DNA from: Streptomyces sp. SN-593
GTDB taxonomy: Bacteria; Actinomycetota; Actinomycetes; Streptomycetales; Streptomycetaceae
Assembly (NCBI RefSeq): GCF_016756395.1
Contig: NZ_AP018365.1
Coordinates: 5,707,001-5,771,000 of the forward strand
DNA length: 64,000 nt
Direction of reading: 5' to 3'
Below, one piece after another: positions 25,571 to 32,465 of the stretch. The notes under the pieces are model-generated. The model made no database searches, was not told the origin of the DNA, and worked only from the letters and a program-made list of their open reading frames with translations. Made by a program: the position numbers and the translations under genes. Position 1 is the stretch's first letter. Each line of letters opens with the position of its first letter.

Positions 25571-25828
25571 TCAGGCGCTGGCGTTACGGGCCCGGTTGCG
25601 GGCGGCGCGGCGCTTCATCGCACGACGCTCATCCTCGCTGAGGCCACCCCAGACACCGGCGTCCTGACCGCTCTCCAGCGCCCACTGAAGGCACTGGTCC
25701 ATGACAGGGCACCGCCGGCAGACGGCCTTGGCTTCCTCGATCTGCAGCAGCGCAGGACCGGTGTTGCCGATGGGGAAGAAGAGCTCGGGGTCTTCCTCGC
25801 GGCAAACGGCGCGGTGACGCCAGTCCAT
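25571..25828 (-). CDS. wblE: WhiB-family iron-sulfur regulator WblE
   Basis: 85-residue WhiB-like protein from ATG 25828, which has AAGGAG upstream. The four [4Fe-4S] ligands are Cys9 and the cluster VCRRCPVMDQC, followed by GVWGGLSEDERR and a basic tail rich in Arg. That is the standard order of iron-sulfur cluster, turn and basic DNA-contact region. Short length and context (next to a PdtaS-like kinase and a lipid kinase) fit WblE/WhiB1, an essential or near-essential regulator that partners the primary sigma factor. A longer ORF start is possible but would run through palindromes in the leader, so the short form is preferred. Confidence 0.92.
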   Translation of the reverse strand: MDWRHRAVCREEDPELFFPIGNTGPALLQIEEAKAVCRRCPVMDQCLQWALESGQDAGVWGGLSEDERRAMKRRAARNRARNASA

Positions 25829-25850
25829 GGCTGCTCCAACTCCTTGTGTG

Positions 25851-25885
25851 ACAAGCAGGTTGCTTGTGAATGTGAACGCTTTCAC
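25851..25885 (-). promoter_or_regulatory. Two palindromes in the wblE leader
   Basis: A 17-base palindrome (ACAAGCA-GGT-TGCTTGT, 25851-25867) is followed by GTGAACGCTTTCAC (25872-25885, 5-base arms). They lie 23-57 bases before the wblE start. They could be operators, or an RNA hairpin next to the ribosome site. Confidence 0.5.
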
Positions 25886-26152
25886 GAATCCCCCCGCAGG
25901 GAACGGGACGCCACCCAACCGTCGCTGGCTGGTGCGGTCCCGCTGGTGTGAGGTAGGAGATTCGGGCTCTCATGGGGGCCGTTTACCCGGCCGTCCCGAT
26001 CGCCAGTAAGAGACTCGCAAACCTCGGCTGGAGATACAACCCCTTCAGGAAAGTTTTTTTGGATTCCTCGGTGTCGCCTCGGTCACAGCCGTACTTCCAT
26101 GGGGTGCGGGGCAGGCTAAACGTTCGAGTAAAAGGACTTTAGGCTCTTCGAC
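25886..26152. other. Long upstream region of wblE
   Basis: 267 bases with lower GC than the surroundings (for example AAAGTTTTTTTGG near 26050). No ORF or clear -35/-10 pair was found. It must hold the wblE promoter and the 3-prime end of the lipid kinase transcript. Confidence 0.4.
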
Positions 26153-27121
26153 TTACACAATCACACGCAGTGCACGGCGTACGCCTGTGAAGGTTGCGCT
26201 CGTACGCAGCCCGAGGTGGTCACCATCCACCTGGAAGGGCAGCGGAGCCTGCGAATGCAAGGTGAAGTCCGTCAGGTCGTGCAGCGCCACCGCGTACTTG
26301 CCGCGGGGTCCGCGCTCCGGGGTGGAGCGGAGCAACTGTGCTGCGTAACGGGCGCCCGCCACCGTGGACATCCTGGTCACGCCCAGCACGTCGAGCGCGG
26401 TGTCGAAGGACGCCTCGGGGGAGGCGTACACCGGTTTGTTGCCGAGATAGGTCCAGGGCGCGGTATTGCAGATTATGGCGGTGGTCAGGTTCTCCACCGG
26501 TTCCCCGTCCGGCTGTTCCAGCGTGATGGTGCCGTGCCGGCGGTGCGGATCGGCCATGAACTGGCGGGCCACCTGCCGCAGGTACAGCGCGTGCGTGGAC
26601 CGTTTGCCCAACTCCCGCTGCTGCTCGACCCGTCCGACCACGCCGGCGTCGAAGCCGAGCCCCGCGCAGAAGGTGAACCAGCGCGGCGGCACGCCCTCGT
26701 CCTCGCTGCCCCTGGTGCCGCTCACCAGTCCCAGGCCCACCGTCCGGGAGGAGCCCGCGCGCAGCGCGTCCAGCAGGGCGCCGGTGGCCTCCACGGCGTC
26801 GTTGGGCAGCCCCAGGGCGCGGGCGAACACGTTCGTGGAGCCGCCCGGCACCACCGCCAGGTGCGGCAGGCCCTCCGGGTCGGGGCCGTGGTGCAGCAGC
26901 CCGTTCACCACCTCGTTCACGGTGCCGTCGCCGCCGAGGGCCACCACGAGCTCGACCTCGCCCCCTTCCGCGGCCTTCCGGCCGAGGTCCCGCGCGTGCC
27001 CGCGGTACTCGGTGGTGGCCACCTCCAGCTTCAGATCGCTGGACAGCGCGGTACTGATCACGTCGCGGACCCGTGCGCTTGTGGTGGTGGCGGCGGGGTT
27101 GACCACGAGAAGAGCACGCAT
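26153..27121 (-). CDS. Diacylglycerol/sphingosine kinase-family lipid kinase
   Basis: 322-residue cytosolic or membrane-associated kinase of the DAGK catalytic family. The nucleotide-binding signature is LVVALGGDGTVNEVVNGLL and the second motif is VVPGGSTNVFARALGLP. AGLGFDAGVV follows. The start MRALLVVNPAATTTS opens the first Rossmann-like strand and fixes ATG 27121. It probably phosphorylates diacylglycerol or a related lipid in phospholipid recycling; the exact substrate cannot be read. It diverges from a small membrane-protein gene with only 48 bases between starts. Confidence 0.9.
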   Translation of the reverse strand: MRALLVVNPAATTTSARVRDVISTALSSDLKLEVATTEYRGHARDLGRKAAEGGEVELVVALGGDGTVNEVVNGLLHHGPDPEGLPHLAVVPGGSTNVFARALGLPNDAVEATGALLDALRAGSSRTVGLGLVSGTRGSEDEGVPPRWFTFCAGLGFDAGVVGRVEQQRELGKRSTHALYLRQVARQFMADPHRRHGTITLEQPDGEPVENLTTAIICNTAPWTYLGNKPVYASPEASFDTALDVLGVTRMSTVAGARYAAQLLRSTPERGPRGKYAVALHDLTDFTLHSQAPLPFQVDGDHLGLRTSATFTGVRRALRVIV

Positions 27122-27169
27122 GCTCGACAGCGTACCTACGGATTTTCGCGCCCGGCTACGCTGGCACGT

Positions 27170-27631
27170 GTGAGCCAGAAGACGACGAAGCGCAAGGAGT
27201 CCGGTGCGGGCGGGGCGGCCGGGGCCGCCGACGGCCCCGCGCCCCAGGCGGCGCCGGCCGGGCCGCCCCCCGCGCGGCTGACGGCCGCGGCGGTCGTTGC
27301 CGGGCTGGAGGGGCTCGCCATCGCCGCGTGGGGCGTCACGATGTTCTTCGGCGGGAGCAGCGACGTGCTGCCCGGGGTGCTCGTGCTCGCCCTCGCCGCG
27401 CTGCCGCTGCTCGCCGCGTACGGGCTGCGCCGGGCCCGGCGGTGGAGTCGCGGGCCGGCGCTCATCGTGCAGCTCGTCGCGCTGCCGATCGCGTGGAACC
27501 TGGTGCGCGGGGACGGCGCCGGCGTCGTGGCGGCCGGGGCGGTGCTCGGCGTGCTCGCCCTCGCCGGCCTGGTCCTGCTCGTCCACCCGGCCACCACGGA
27601 CGCGCTCGGCATCAGCAGGACCGCCGCGTAG
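27170..27631 (+). CDS. Small four-helix integral membrane protein
   Basis: 153 residues from GTG 27170. A charged, Ala/Pro-rich N-terminus (SQKTTKRKESGAGG) precedes four hydrophobic segments (LTAAAVVAGLEGLAIAAWGV, VLPGVLVLALAALPLLAAYG, ALIVQLVALPIAWNLV, VVAAGAVLGVLALAGLVLLV). An Arg-rich loop (LRRARRWSRG) lies between helices 2 and 3. It is a conserved-looking actinobacterial membrane protein with no function I can name. It shares a short divergent promoter region with the lipid kinase. Confidence 0.7.
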   Translation: MSQKTTKRKESGAGGAAGAADGPAPQAAPAGPPPARLTAAAVVAGLEGLAIAAWGVTMFFGGSSDVLPGVLVLALAALPLLAAYGLRRARRWSRGPALIVQLVALPIAWNLVRGDGAGVVAAGAVLGVLALAGLVLLVHPATTDALGISRTAA

Positions 27632-27718
27632 CCCCTCCGGGGGTTCCAGGAGGTACCCCCGGCGCCCCCTCGCGGCAACGGCTCCACCTGGCCCGCCCCG
27701 GAGGAACCCGGTCATGCC

Positions 27719-28015
27719 CAGGGGCGCGGGGAACTGCGCGACCAGCCCACGACGGCCGCAAGGTCCCGCCACCCCCGGGACGGGGCAGCCGTGGGGCCGC
27801 CCCCCACCGGGCAGGTGGTCGCTGGACCCCTCAGGACGGGGCAGCCGTGTGGGCGCCCCCGCTGGCAGGTGGTCCCGGAGCCGGCCGGGGCGAGGCAGCC
27901 GTGGGGCCGCCCCTCACCGGGCAGGTGGTCGCTGGACCCTCAGGGCTGGGCGGCCGTGGGGCGCCTCCCACCGGCAGGTGGTCCCGGAGCCGGCGGGGAC
28001 GGGGCAGCCGGGAGG
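27719..28015. repeat. Intergenic repeat cluster downstream of sigH
   Basis: 27719-27750 holds AGGGGCGCGGGGAACTGCGC, a string I recall as common in Streptomyces intergenic DNA. It is followed by about four and a half imperfect copies of a ~55-base unit starting near 27782, 27838, 27892, 27946 and 28000. The copies alternate between two types (CAGGTGGTCGCTGGACC and CAGGTGGTCCCGGAGCC), giving a ~110-base higher-order unit present twice. Confidence 0.75.
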
Positions 28016-28040
28016 GTCCGCTCGGCCCGCCCGGCAAGGG

Positions 28041-29198
28041 CTACTCGTCGATGAGCAGCTTGTCCCGTAGCTGCGCCAGCGTGCGGGCGAGCAGGCGGCT
28101 GACGTGCATCTGCGAGATCCCTACCTCCTGCGCGATCTGCGACTGCGTCATGTTGCCGAAGAACCGCAGCAGCAGGATCGTCTTTTCACGCGGGGGGAGC
28201 TGCTCCAGCAGCGGCTTGAGCGACTCGCGGTACTCGACCCCCTCCAGCGCCTCGTCCTCGGAGCCGAGCGTGTCGGCGACCGCCGGCGACTCGTCGTCGG
28301 TGTCGGGCACGTCGAGCGAGAGCGTGCTGTACGCGTTCGCCGACTCCAGCCCCTCCAGGACCTCCTCCTCGGAGATCTTGAGGTGCTCGGCCAGTTCGTG
28401 CACGGTCGGCGCCCTGCCGTGCCGCTGGGACAGCTCGCCGGTGGCGCTGGTGAGCGACAGCCGCAGTTCCTGGAGCCGGCGCGGCACCCGCACCGCCCAG
28501 CCCTTGTCCCGGAAGTGCCGCTTGATCTCGCCGACGACCGTCGGCGTGGCGTACGTGGAGAACTCCACGCCGCGCTCGACGTCGAACCGGTCGACCGACT
28601 TGATCAGCCCGATCGTGGCGACCTGGGTGAGGTCGTCCAGCGGCTCACCGCGGTTGCGGAAGCGGCGGGCGAGGTGCTCGACCAGCGGCAGGTGCATCCG
28701 CACCAACTGGTTGCGCAGCTCTGCCCGCTCCGGCGAGCCCTCGGGCAGTTTGCCCAGCTCGACGAAGAGCGCGCGGGCGCCCGAGCGGTCGTGCGGGTCG
28801 TGCCGCTCGGCGGGCTCGGCCGCGGCGGGCTCCCCGGCGGCCTGCTCGGGGCCGTCCGGGGCGGGGCGCTCCGCCGGCGCGGGCTGCTCCGGCTGCCCGG
28901 GCCGGGTCGGCCGGGTGGGGTGCTCCGCCGACGCCGCGTGCTCGTGCTGATCCATCCGGCCCGCCTGCTCCGCCTGCTCCGACGCGTCCATCACTTCCCT
29001 ACGGTCCATCCGGCCGGGGACCGGCCCGGGATCGGGGTCCGCCGCCCCGGGATCGGGGTGCGGTCTTGCCGACGGCCGCGGCGCCCCGGCAGGACCGGCG
29101 CCCACGGGGTCCGGCTGCTGGGCCGGTACGAAGGCGCGGCCGCGCGCCGCGGGCACGTCGTGCTCCGCGGGCGGGCCTGGGGTCTCTGCTGGGCTCAC
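28041..29198 (-). CDS. sigH: Alternative sigma factor of the SigB/F/G subfamily, SigH-like
   Basis: 385-residue sigma factor with a long Pro/Ala/Glu-rich N-terminal extension of about 145 residues. Region 2 begins around NQLVRMHLPLVEHLARRFRN, with DLTQVATIGLIKSVDRFDV and GVEFSTYATPTVVGEIKRHF. Region 3 and region 4 follow (LPPREKTILLLRFFGNMTQS, then QIAQEVGISQMHVSRLLART). The extension, the adjacent anti-sigma gene and the position near wblE match what I recall of S. coelicolor SigH (osmotic stress, development), which exists in several forms through alternative starts and processing. Internal Met64, Met70 and Met82 could give shorter forms. The start (GTG 29198) lies 19 bases after the anti-sigma stop. 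Confidence 0.9.
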   Translation of the reverse strand: MSPAETPGPPAEHDVPAARGRAFVPAQQPDPVGAGPAGAPRPSARPHPDPGAADPDPGPVPGRMDRREVMDASEQAEQAGRMDQHEHAASAEHPTRPTRPGQPEQPAPAERPAPDGPEQAAGEPAAAEPAERHDPHDRSGARALFVELGKLPEGSPERAELRNQLVRMHLPLVEHLARRFRNRGEPLDDLTQVATIGLIKSVDRFDVERGVEFSTYATPTVVGEIKRHFRDKGWAVRVPRRLQELRLSLTSATGELSQRHGRAPTVHELAEHLKISEEEVLEGLESANAYSTLSLDVPDTDDESPAVADTLGSEDEALEGVEYRESLKPLLEQLPPREKTILLLRFFGNMTQSQIAQEVGISQMHVSRLLARTLAQLRDKLLIDE

Positions 29199-29217
29199 GA
29201 CGGCCGCCTCACATGCC

Positions 29218-29631
29218 TCACGACAGTCCGGGTACGGCGCCGCGCTTCTTGTGCAGACTGATGCTGACCGTCCGGTCCTCCGCGACGGTGGAGTCCACCT
29301 CGCCGGCCAGCGCGGACAGCACCGTCCACGCGAAGGTGTCGCGCTCCGGGGCGCGGCCGTCGGTGGTCGGCGCGGAGACGGTCACCCACAGCGAGTCCCC
29401 GACCAGGCGGAACACGCAGCTCAGCACCGAACCGGGGACAGCCTGTTGCAAGAGGATCGCGCACGCCTCGTCGACGGCGATCCGCAGATCCTCGATCTCG
29501 TCGAGGGTGAAGTCCAGCCGGGCCGCGAGTCCGGCCGTGGCCGTCCGCAGTACCGACAGATACGCTCCCGCCGCGGGCAGCCGGACCTCGACGAAGTCCT
29601 TCGACCCGGGCTCGCCTGCGATCTGGGACAC
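29218..29631 (-). CDS. ushX: Anti-sigma factor of the RsbW-like ATPase family (UshX/PrsH-like)
   Basis: 137-residue GHKL-fold anti-sigma factor predicted to bind and silence the downstream SigH-like factor. The fold is visible in FVEVRLPAAGAYLSVLRTAT, LDEIEDLRIAVDEACAILLQ and the C-terminal ERDTFAWTVLSALAGEVDST. The usual N-box Asn of RsbW kinases (EAxxNAxxH) is missing: here the helix reads DEACAILLQQA. ATP/Mg binding and kinase activity are therefore doubtful. GTG 29631 is chosen because GGAGG lies 5 bases upstream; an in-frame TTG at 29643 is the longer option. It is co-transcribed with sigH. Confidence 0.87.
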   Translation of the reverse strand: MSQIAGEPGSKDFVEVRLPAAGAYLSVLRTATAGLAARLDFTLDEIEDLRIAVDEACAILLQQAVPGSVLSCVFRLVGDSLWVTVSAPTTDGRAPERDTFAWTVLSALAGEVDSTVAEDRTVSISLHKKRGAVPGLS

Positions 29632-29785
29632 CCACACCTCCAAGGTGGCACACAGTGATTGCTCTGGTTCGCAGCGACGCTACCGCGATCCGTGCCCGGC
29701 TGTCGCCCGGACGGCGCACGGCCCCTCTCATTCTGTCACCGATGGTAAGCGTACGGGCACGGAAGGTGTGCCACTGGCCGCCGGC

Positions 29786-30355
29786 TCAATGCGCATGGGT
29801 CGGCGTCTGGTTGGACGGCGGGACGGCCCCGCCGGTTGCAGCCGCGGCCGATCCGGCGCGGGCGGCCAGCGCGTGCAGGGCCGGACCGGACAGCCGCTGG
29901 ACCGTCCACTCGTCCTGGGGCAGCGCCCCGATGGACCGGTAGACGCCCAGCGCCCGCTCGTTCCAGTCGAGCACGGTCCACTCGAAGCGCTCGTAGCCGC
30001 GCTCGACGCAGATCGCCGCCAGCGCGGCCAGCAGCGCCTTGCCGTGGCCGGCGCCGCGCAGCTCCGGGCGGACGTACAGGTCCTCCAGGTACATGCCCGG
30101 CTTGCCGGTCCAGGTGGAGAAGTTCCGGAACCACAGCGCGAACCCGACCGGGCCCCCGCCTCCGGAGTCCTCGCCCCCGGTCCCGCCGTCGGGCTCCGCG
30201 ATGAGCGCGGAGGCCACCGCGTCGGGGCCGAACAGCGCGTCCCGCAACTGCGCGACGGTGGCCCGCGCCTCCTGCGGTGCCCGTTCGTACGCGGCCAGTT
30301 CACGGATCATCGCCTGGACGGCGGGGACGTCTTCGGGGGTCGCGGCGCGGATCAT
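29786..30355 (-). CDS. GNAT-family N-acetyltransferase (diamine/SSAT-like)
   Basis: 189-residue acetyl-CoA-dependent acetyltransferase. Residues 1-160 form one GNAT domain. MIRAATPEDVPAVQAMIREL is the first strand and helix, GFALWFRNFSTWTGKPGMYL precedes LEDLYVRPELRGAGHGKALL (acetyl-CoA loop RGAGHG), then FEWTVLDWNERALGVYRSIG. The FxxWxGKPGxYLEDL segment is typical of spermidine/thialysine acetyltransferases, so a polyamine-like amine is a likely substrate. A 12-residue Gly/Glu-rich insert and a ~30-residue Ala/Pro tail are extras. It lies between the sigma-factor pair and the PLP enzyme, both on the same strand. Confidence 0.85.
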   Translation of the reverse strand: MIRAATPEDVPAVQAMIRELAAYERAPQEARATVAQLRDALFGPDAVASALIAEPDGGTGGEDSGGGGPVGFALWFRNFSTWTGKPGMYLEDLYVRPELRGAGHGKALLAALAAICVERGYERFEWTVLDWNERALGVYRSIGALPQDEWTVQRLSGPALHALAARAGSAAAATGGAVPPSNQTPTHAH

Positions 30356-30407
30356 GCCACCAGATTACGGCCGTACGGTGTGACGGCCGTAAAGGCGTCC
30401 GGTCGGC

Positions 30408-31298
30408 TCATCCGGTGATCACCGCGGCGACCCGGGTGCCGGGCGTGAAGGCGCCCTCGCCGGCCAGTCGGAAGACGGCGTGCAGGGCCTTGGCGACGTA
30501 GACGCGCTCCAGGTCACGGCCCTCCAGCGCCTCGCGGTGCCGGGCCGCGAAGTCGTCGGCGAAGGCGTCGAGCGCGGGGGTGGTGCGGGCGAAGCCGCCG
30601 CCGTGGAAGCGGTCCTCCACCCGCCAGTCACCCCGCCGCCCGCCGAAGGCGTCCCCTTGCAGCCGCAACACCTCCCCGGCGAGGAAGCCGCCGCGCAGCA
30701 CCGCGATGCCGACCGCGCGGGCGGGCGGGGGCAGTCCGGCCGCCAGCCCCGCGAGGGTGCCGCCGGTGCCGCAGGCGACCGCCACCACGTCGGCGGCCGC
30801 GCCGATCTCCCGGCCCAGCTCCGCGCAGCCGCGGACCGCCGCCGGGTCGGAGCCGCCCTCCGGGACGACGTGGGCGGGGCCGTAGCGCTCCAGCAGCGGG
30901 GCCAGGACGCCGGGTTCGGTCTTGCGGCGGTAGGCGGCGCGGTCCAGGAAGTGCAGCCGCATGCCGTCTGCGGCGGCGCCGGCGAGGGAGTCGTTGAGCG
31001 GCCGGCCGGCCAGCTCGTCGCCGCGCACCACGCCGACCGTGCGCAGGCCGAGCAGGCGGCCGGCGGCGGCCGTGGCCCGCAGGTGGTTGGAGTAGGCGCC
31101 GCCGAAGGTCAGGAGGGTGTCGTGGCCGGCGGCCACGGCGGCGGCCAGGTTCGGGTTGAGCTTGCGGAACTTGTTGCCCGGCAGCAGCGGGTGGGCGAGG
31201 TCGTCCCGCTTGAGCAGCAGCCGCACCCCGTGCCGGGCCAGCCGCTCGTCGGCCACTTCCACCAGCGGCGTGGGCAGGCTCCCGGCGAGTAGGGTCAC
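30408..31298 (-). CDS. PLP-dependent ACC deaminase/D-cysteine desulfhydrase-family enzyme
   Basis: 296-residue fold-type II PLP enzyme. The Schiff-base Lys is in LLPGNKFRKLNPNL, GGAYSNHLRATAAAG holds the substrate loop, and ACGTGGTLAGLAAGL the phosphate-binding Gly loop. These patterns fit the D-cysteine desulfhydrase/1-aminocyclopropane-1-carboxylate deaminase family. The two activities cannot be separated by eye. GTG 31298 (MTLLAGSLPTPLVEV) is preferred over much longer upstream frames because the family starts at the LPTPL strand. It diverges from the MurR/RpiR gene with a perfect palindrome between them. Confidence 0.87.
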   Translation of the reverse strand: MTLLAGSLPTPLVEVADERLARHGVRLLLKRDDLAHPLLPGNKFRKLNPNLAAAVAAGHDTLLTFGGAYSNHLRATAAAGRLLGLRTVGVVRGDELAGRPLNDSLAGAAADGMRLHFLDRAAYRRKTEPGVLAPLLERYGPAHVVPEGGSDPAAVRGCAELGREIGAAADVVAVACGTGGTLAGLAAGLPPPARAVGIAVLRGGFLAGEVLRLQGDAFGGRRGDWRVEDRFHGGGFARTTPALDAFADDFAARHREALEGRDLERVYVAKALHAVFRLAGEGAFTPGTRVAAVITG

Positions 31299-31381
31299 CC
31301 GGCCATTGTCCCCGGCGCCCCGGCCGTCCGGGGTGCCCGGTCCCGTCGCCTCCGAGCCCGCCCGCTGTGGCGGGGCCGGGT

Positions 31382-31407
31382 AAGTGTCACCCGGACGGGT
31401 GACACTT
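31382..31407. promoter_or_regulatory. Perfect 26-base palindrome between the PLP enzyme and MurR/RpiR genes
   Basis: AAGTGTCACCC and GGGTGACACTT are perfect 11-base arms around GGAC. The site lies 84 bases before one start and 88 before the other gene. It is probably an operator for the MurR/RpiR-family regulator. Confidence 0.7.
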
Positions 31408-31494
31408 GACGGCTCGGGGCGGATGCCGCCCCCGAGGGACTTTTCTTGGCGCACCTGCTCCCACGGGCGCGATTGACGGTGCATCCTTACTCCC

Positions 31495-32412
31495 GTGCCC
31501 GACAAGGACCCGGGACCCGTGCGGTCCGCAGCCGAGGGAGCCACTGCGGCCAGTGACGCGGGAGACGCGCTCACCGCGACCGTGCGCGGCCTGCTGCCCT
31601 CGCTCACCCCGGCGGCGGCCCGGATCGCCGCCCTCATCGTGCGCGACCCCGCCCAGGTCGCCCGCAGCACCATCTCGGAGCTGAGCGCGCTGGCCGGCAC
31701 CAGCGAGTCCTCGATCGTGCGCACCGCCCGCGCGCTCGGCTTCGCCGGCTACCCCGAACTGCGGCTCGCGCTGGCCGCGTCGGCGGCCCGGCAGGGGCCG
31801 CGCTCGACGCTCTCGGCGGGCATCACCCCCGACGACTCGGCCGGCGAGGTCATCGCCAAGCTGGTGCACACCGAGTCCCAGGCGGTGCTGGAGACCGCCA
31901 CCCAGCTCGACCCCGGGCAGCTTTCCGGCGCGGTCAAGGCGGTGTGCGGGGGCGGGCAACTGCACATCGCCGGGGTCGGCGCATCCGGCCTGGTCGCCCA
32001 GGACCTCCAGCAGAAGCTGGCCCGGGTCGGCCGGCCCTGCCACGCGCACGGCGACTCGCAGTCCGCGCTCACCAGCGCGGTGCTGCTCGGCGAGGGCGAC
32101 GTGTTCCTGGCCGTCTCGCATTCCGGCGAGAGCCGCGACGTGCTCGAACCGCTGCGCCGGGCCGCGGCCTTGGGCGCCACCACGGTGGTGATCACCAACC
32201 ACCCGATGTCCTCGGCGGCCCGGCTCGCCGACTTCGTGCTGGTGTCGGCGGGCCGGGAGACCACCTTCCGGCCGGGCGCCATGGCCAGCCGGATCAGCCA
32301 GCTCGTGGTGGTGGACTGCCTGTTCGTGTGCGTGGCGCAGCGCACCTTCGACCTGTCCAGCCGCGCGCTGCGGATCACCCACCAGGCGCTGGAGAGCGAC
32401 CGGGCGCACTGA
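31495..32412 (+). CDS. MurR/RpiR-family transcriptional regulator (HTH + SIS)
   Basis: 305 residues. The N-terminal HTH_6 domain covers about 25-105 (STISELSALAGTSESSIVRTARALG), and a SIS sugar-phosphate isomerase-like domain covers about 130-270 (GVGASGLVAQDLQQKLARVG, LAVSHSGESRDVLEPLRRAA). SIS regulators sense phosphosugars. In streptomycetes the relatives often sit next to an N-acetylmuramic acid-6-phosphate etherase, but none is present here. The next gene, convergent, is a secreted cell-wall amidase, which keeps a peptidoglycan-recycling role plausible. The GTG start at 31495 precedes PDKDPGPVRS. Confidence 0.88.
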   Translation: MPDKDPGPVRSAAEGATAASDAGDALTATVRGLLPSLTPAAARIAALIVRDPAQVARSTISELSALAGTSESSIVRTARALGFAGYPELRLALAASAARQGPRSTLSAGITPDDSAGEVIAKLVHTESQAVLETATQLDPGQLSGAVKAVCGGGQLHIAGVGASGLVAQDLQQKLARVGRPCHAHGDSQSALTSAVLLGEGDVFLAVSHSGESRDVLEPLRRAAALGATTVVITNHPMSSAARLADFVLVSAGRETTFRPGAMASRISQLVVVDCLFVCVAQRTFDLSSRALRITHQALESDRAH

Positions 32413-32465
32413 GCCCTGACCGGTGCGCCCGGCCGCTCCCGAGCCCGGCTATGCCGGGGCCGCGG

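Noticed and set aside
27719..28015. CRISPR-like array
   Set aside because: Repeat units are contiguous and imperfect without unique spacers, and no cas genes are present.
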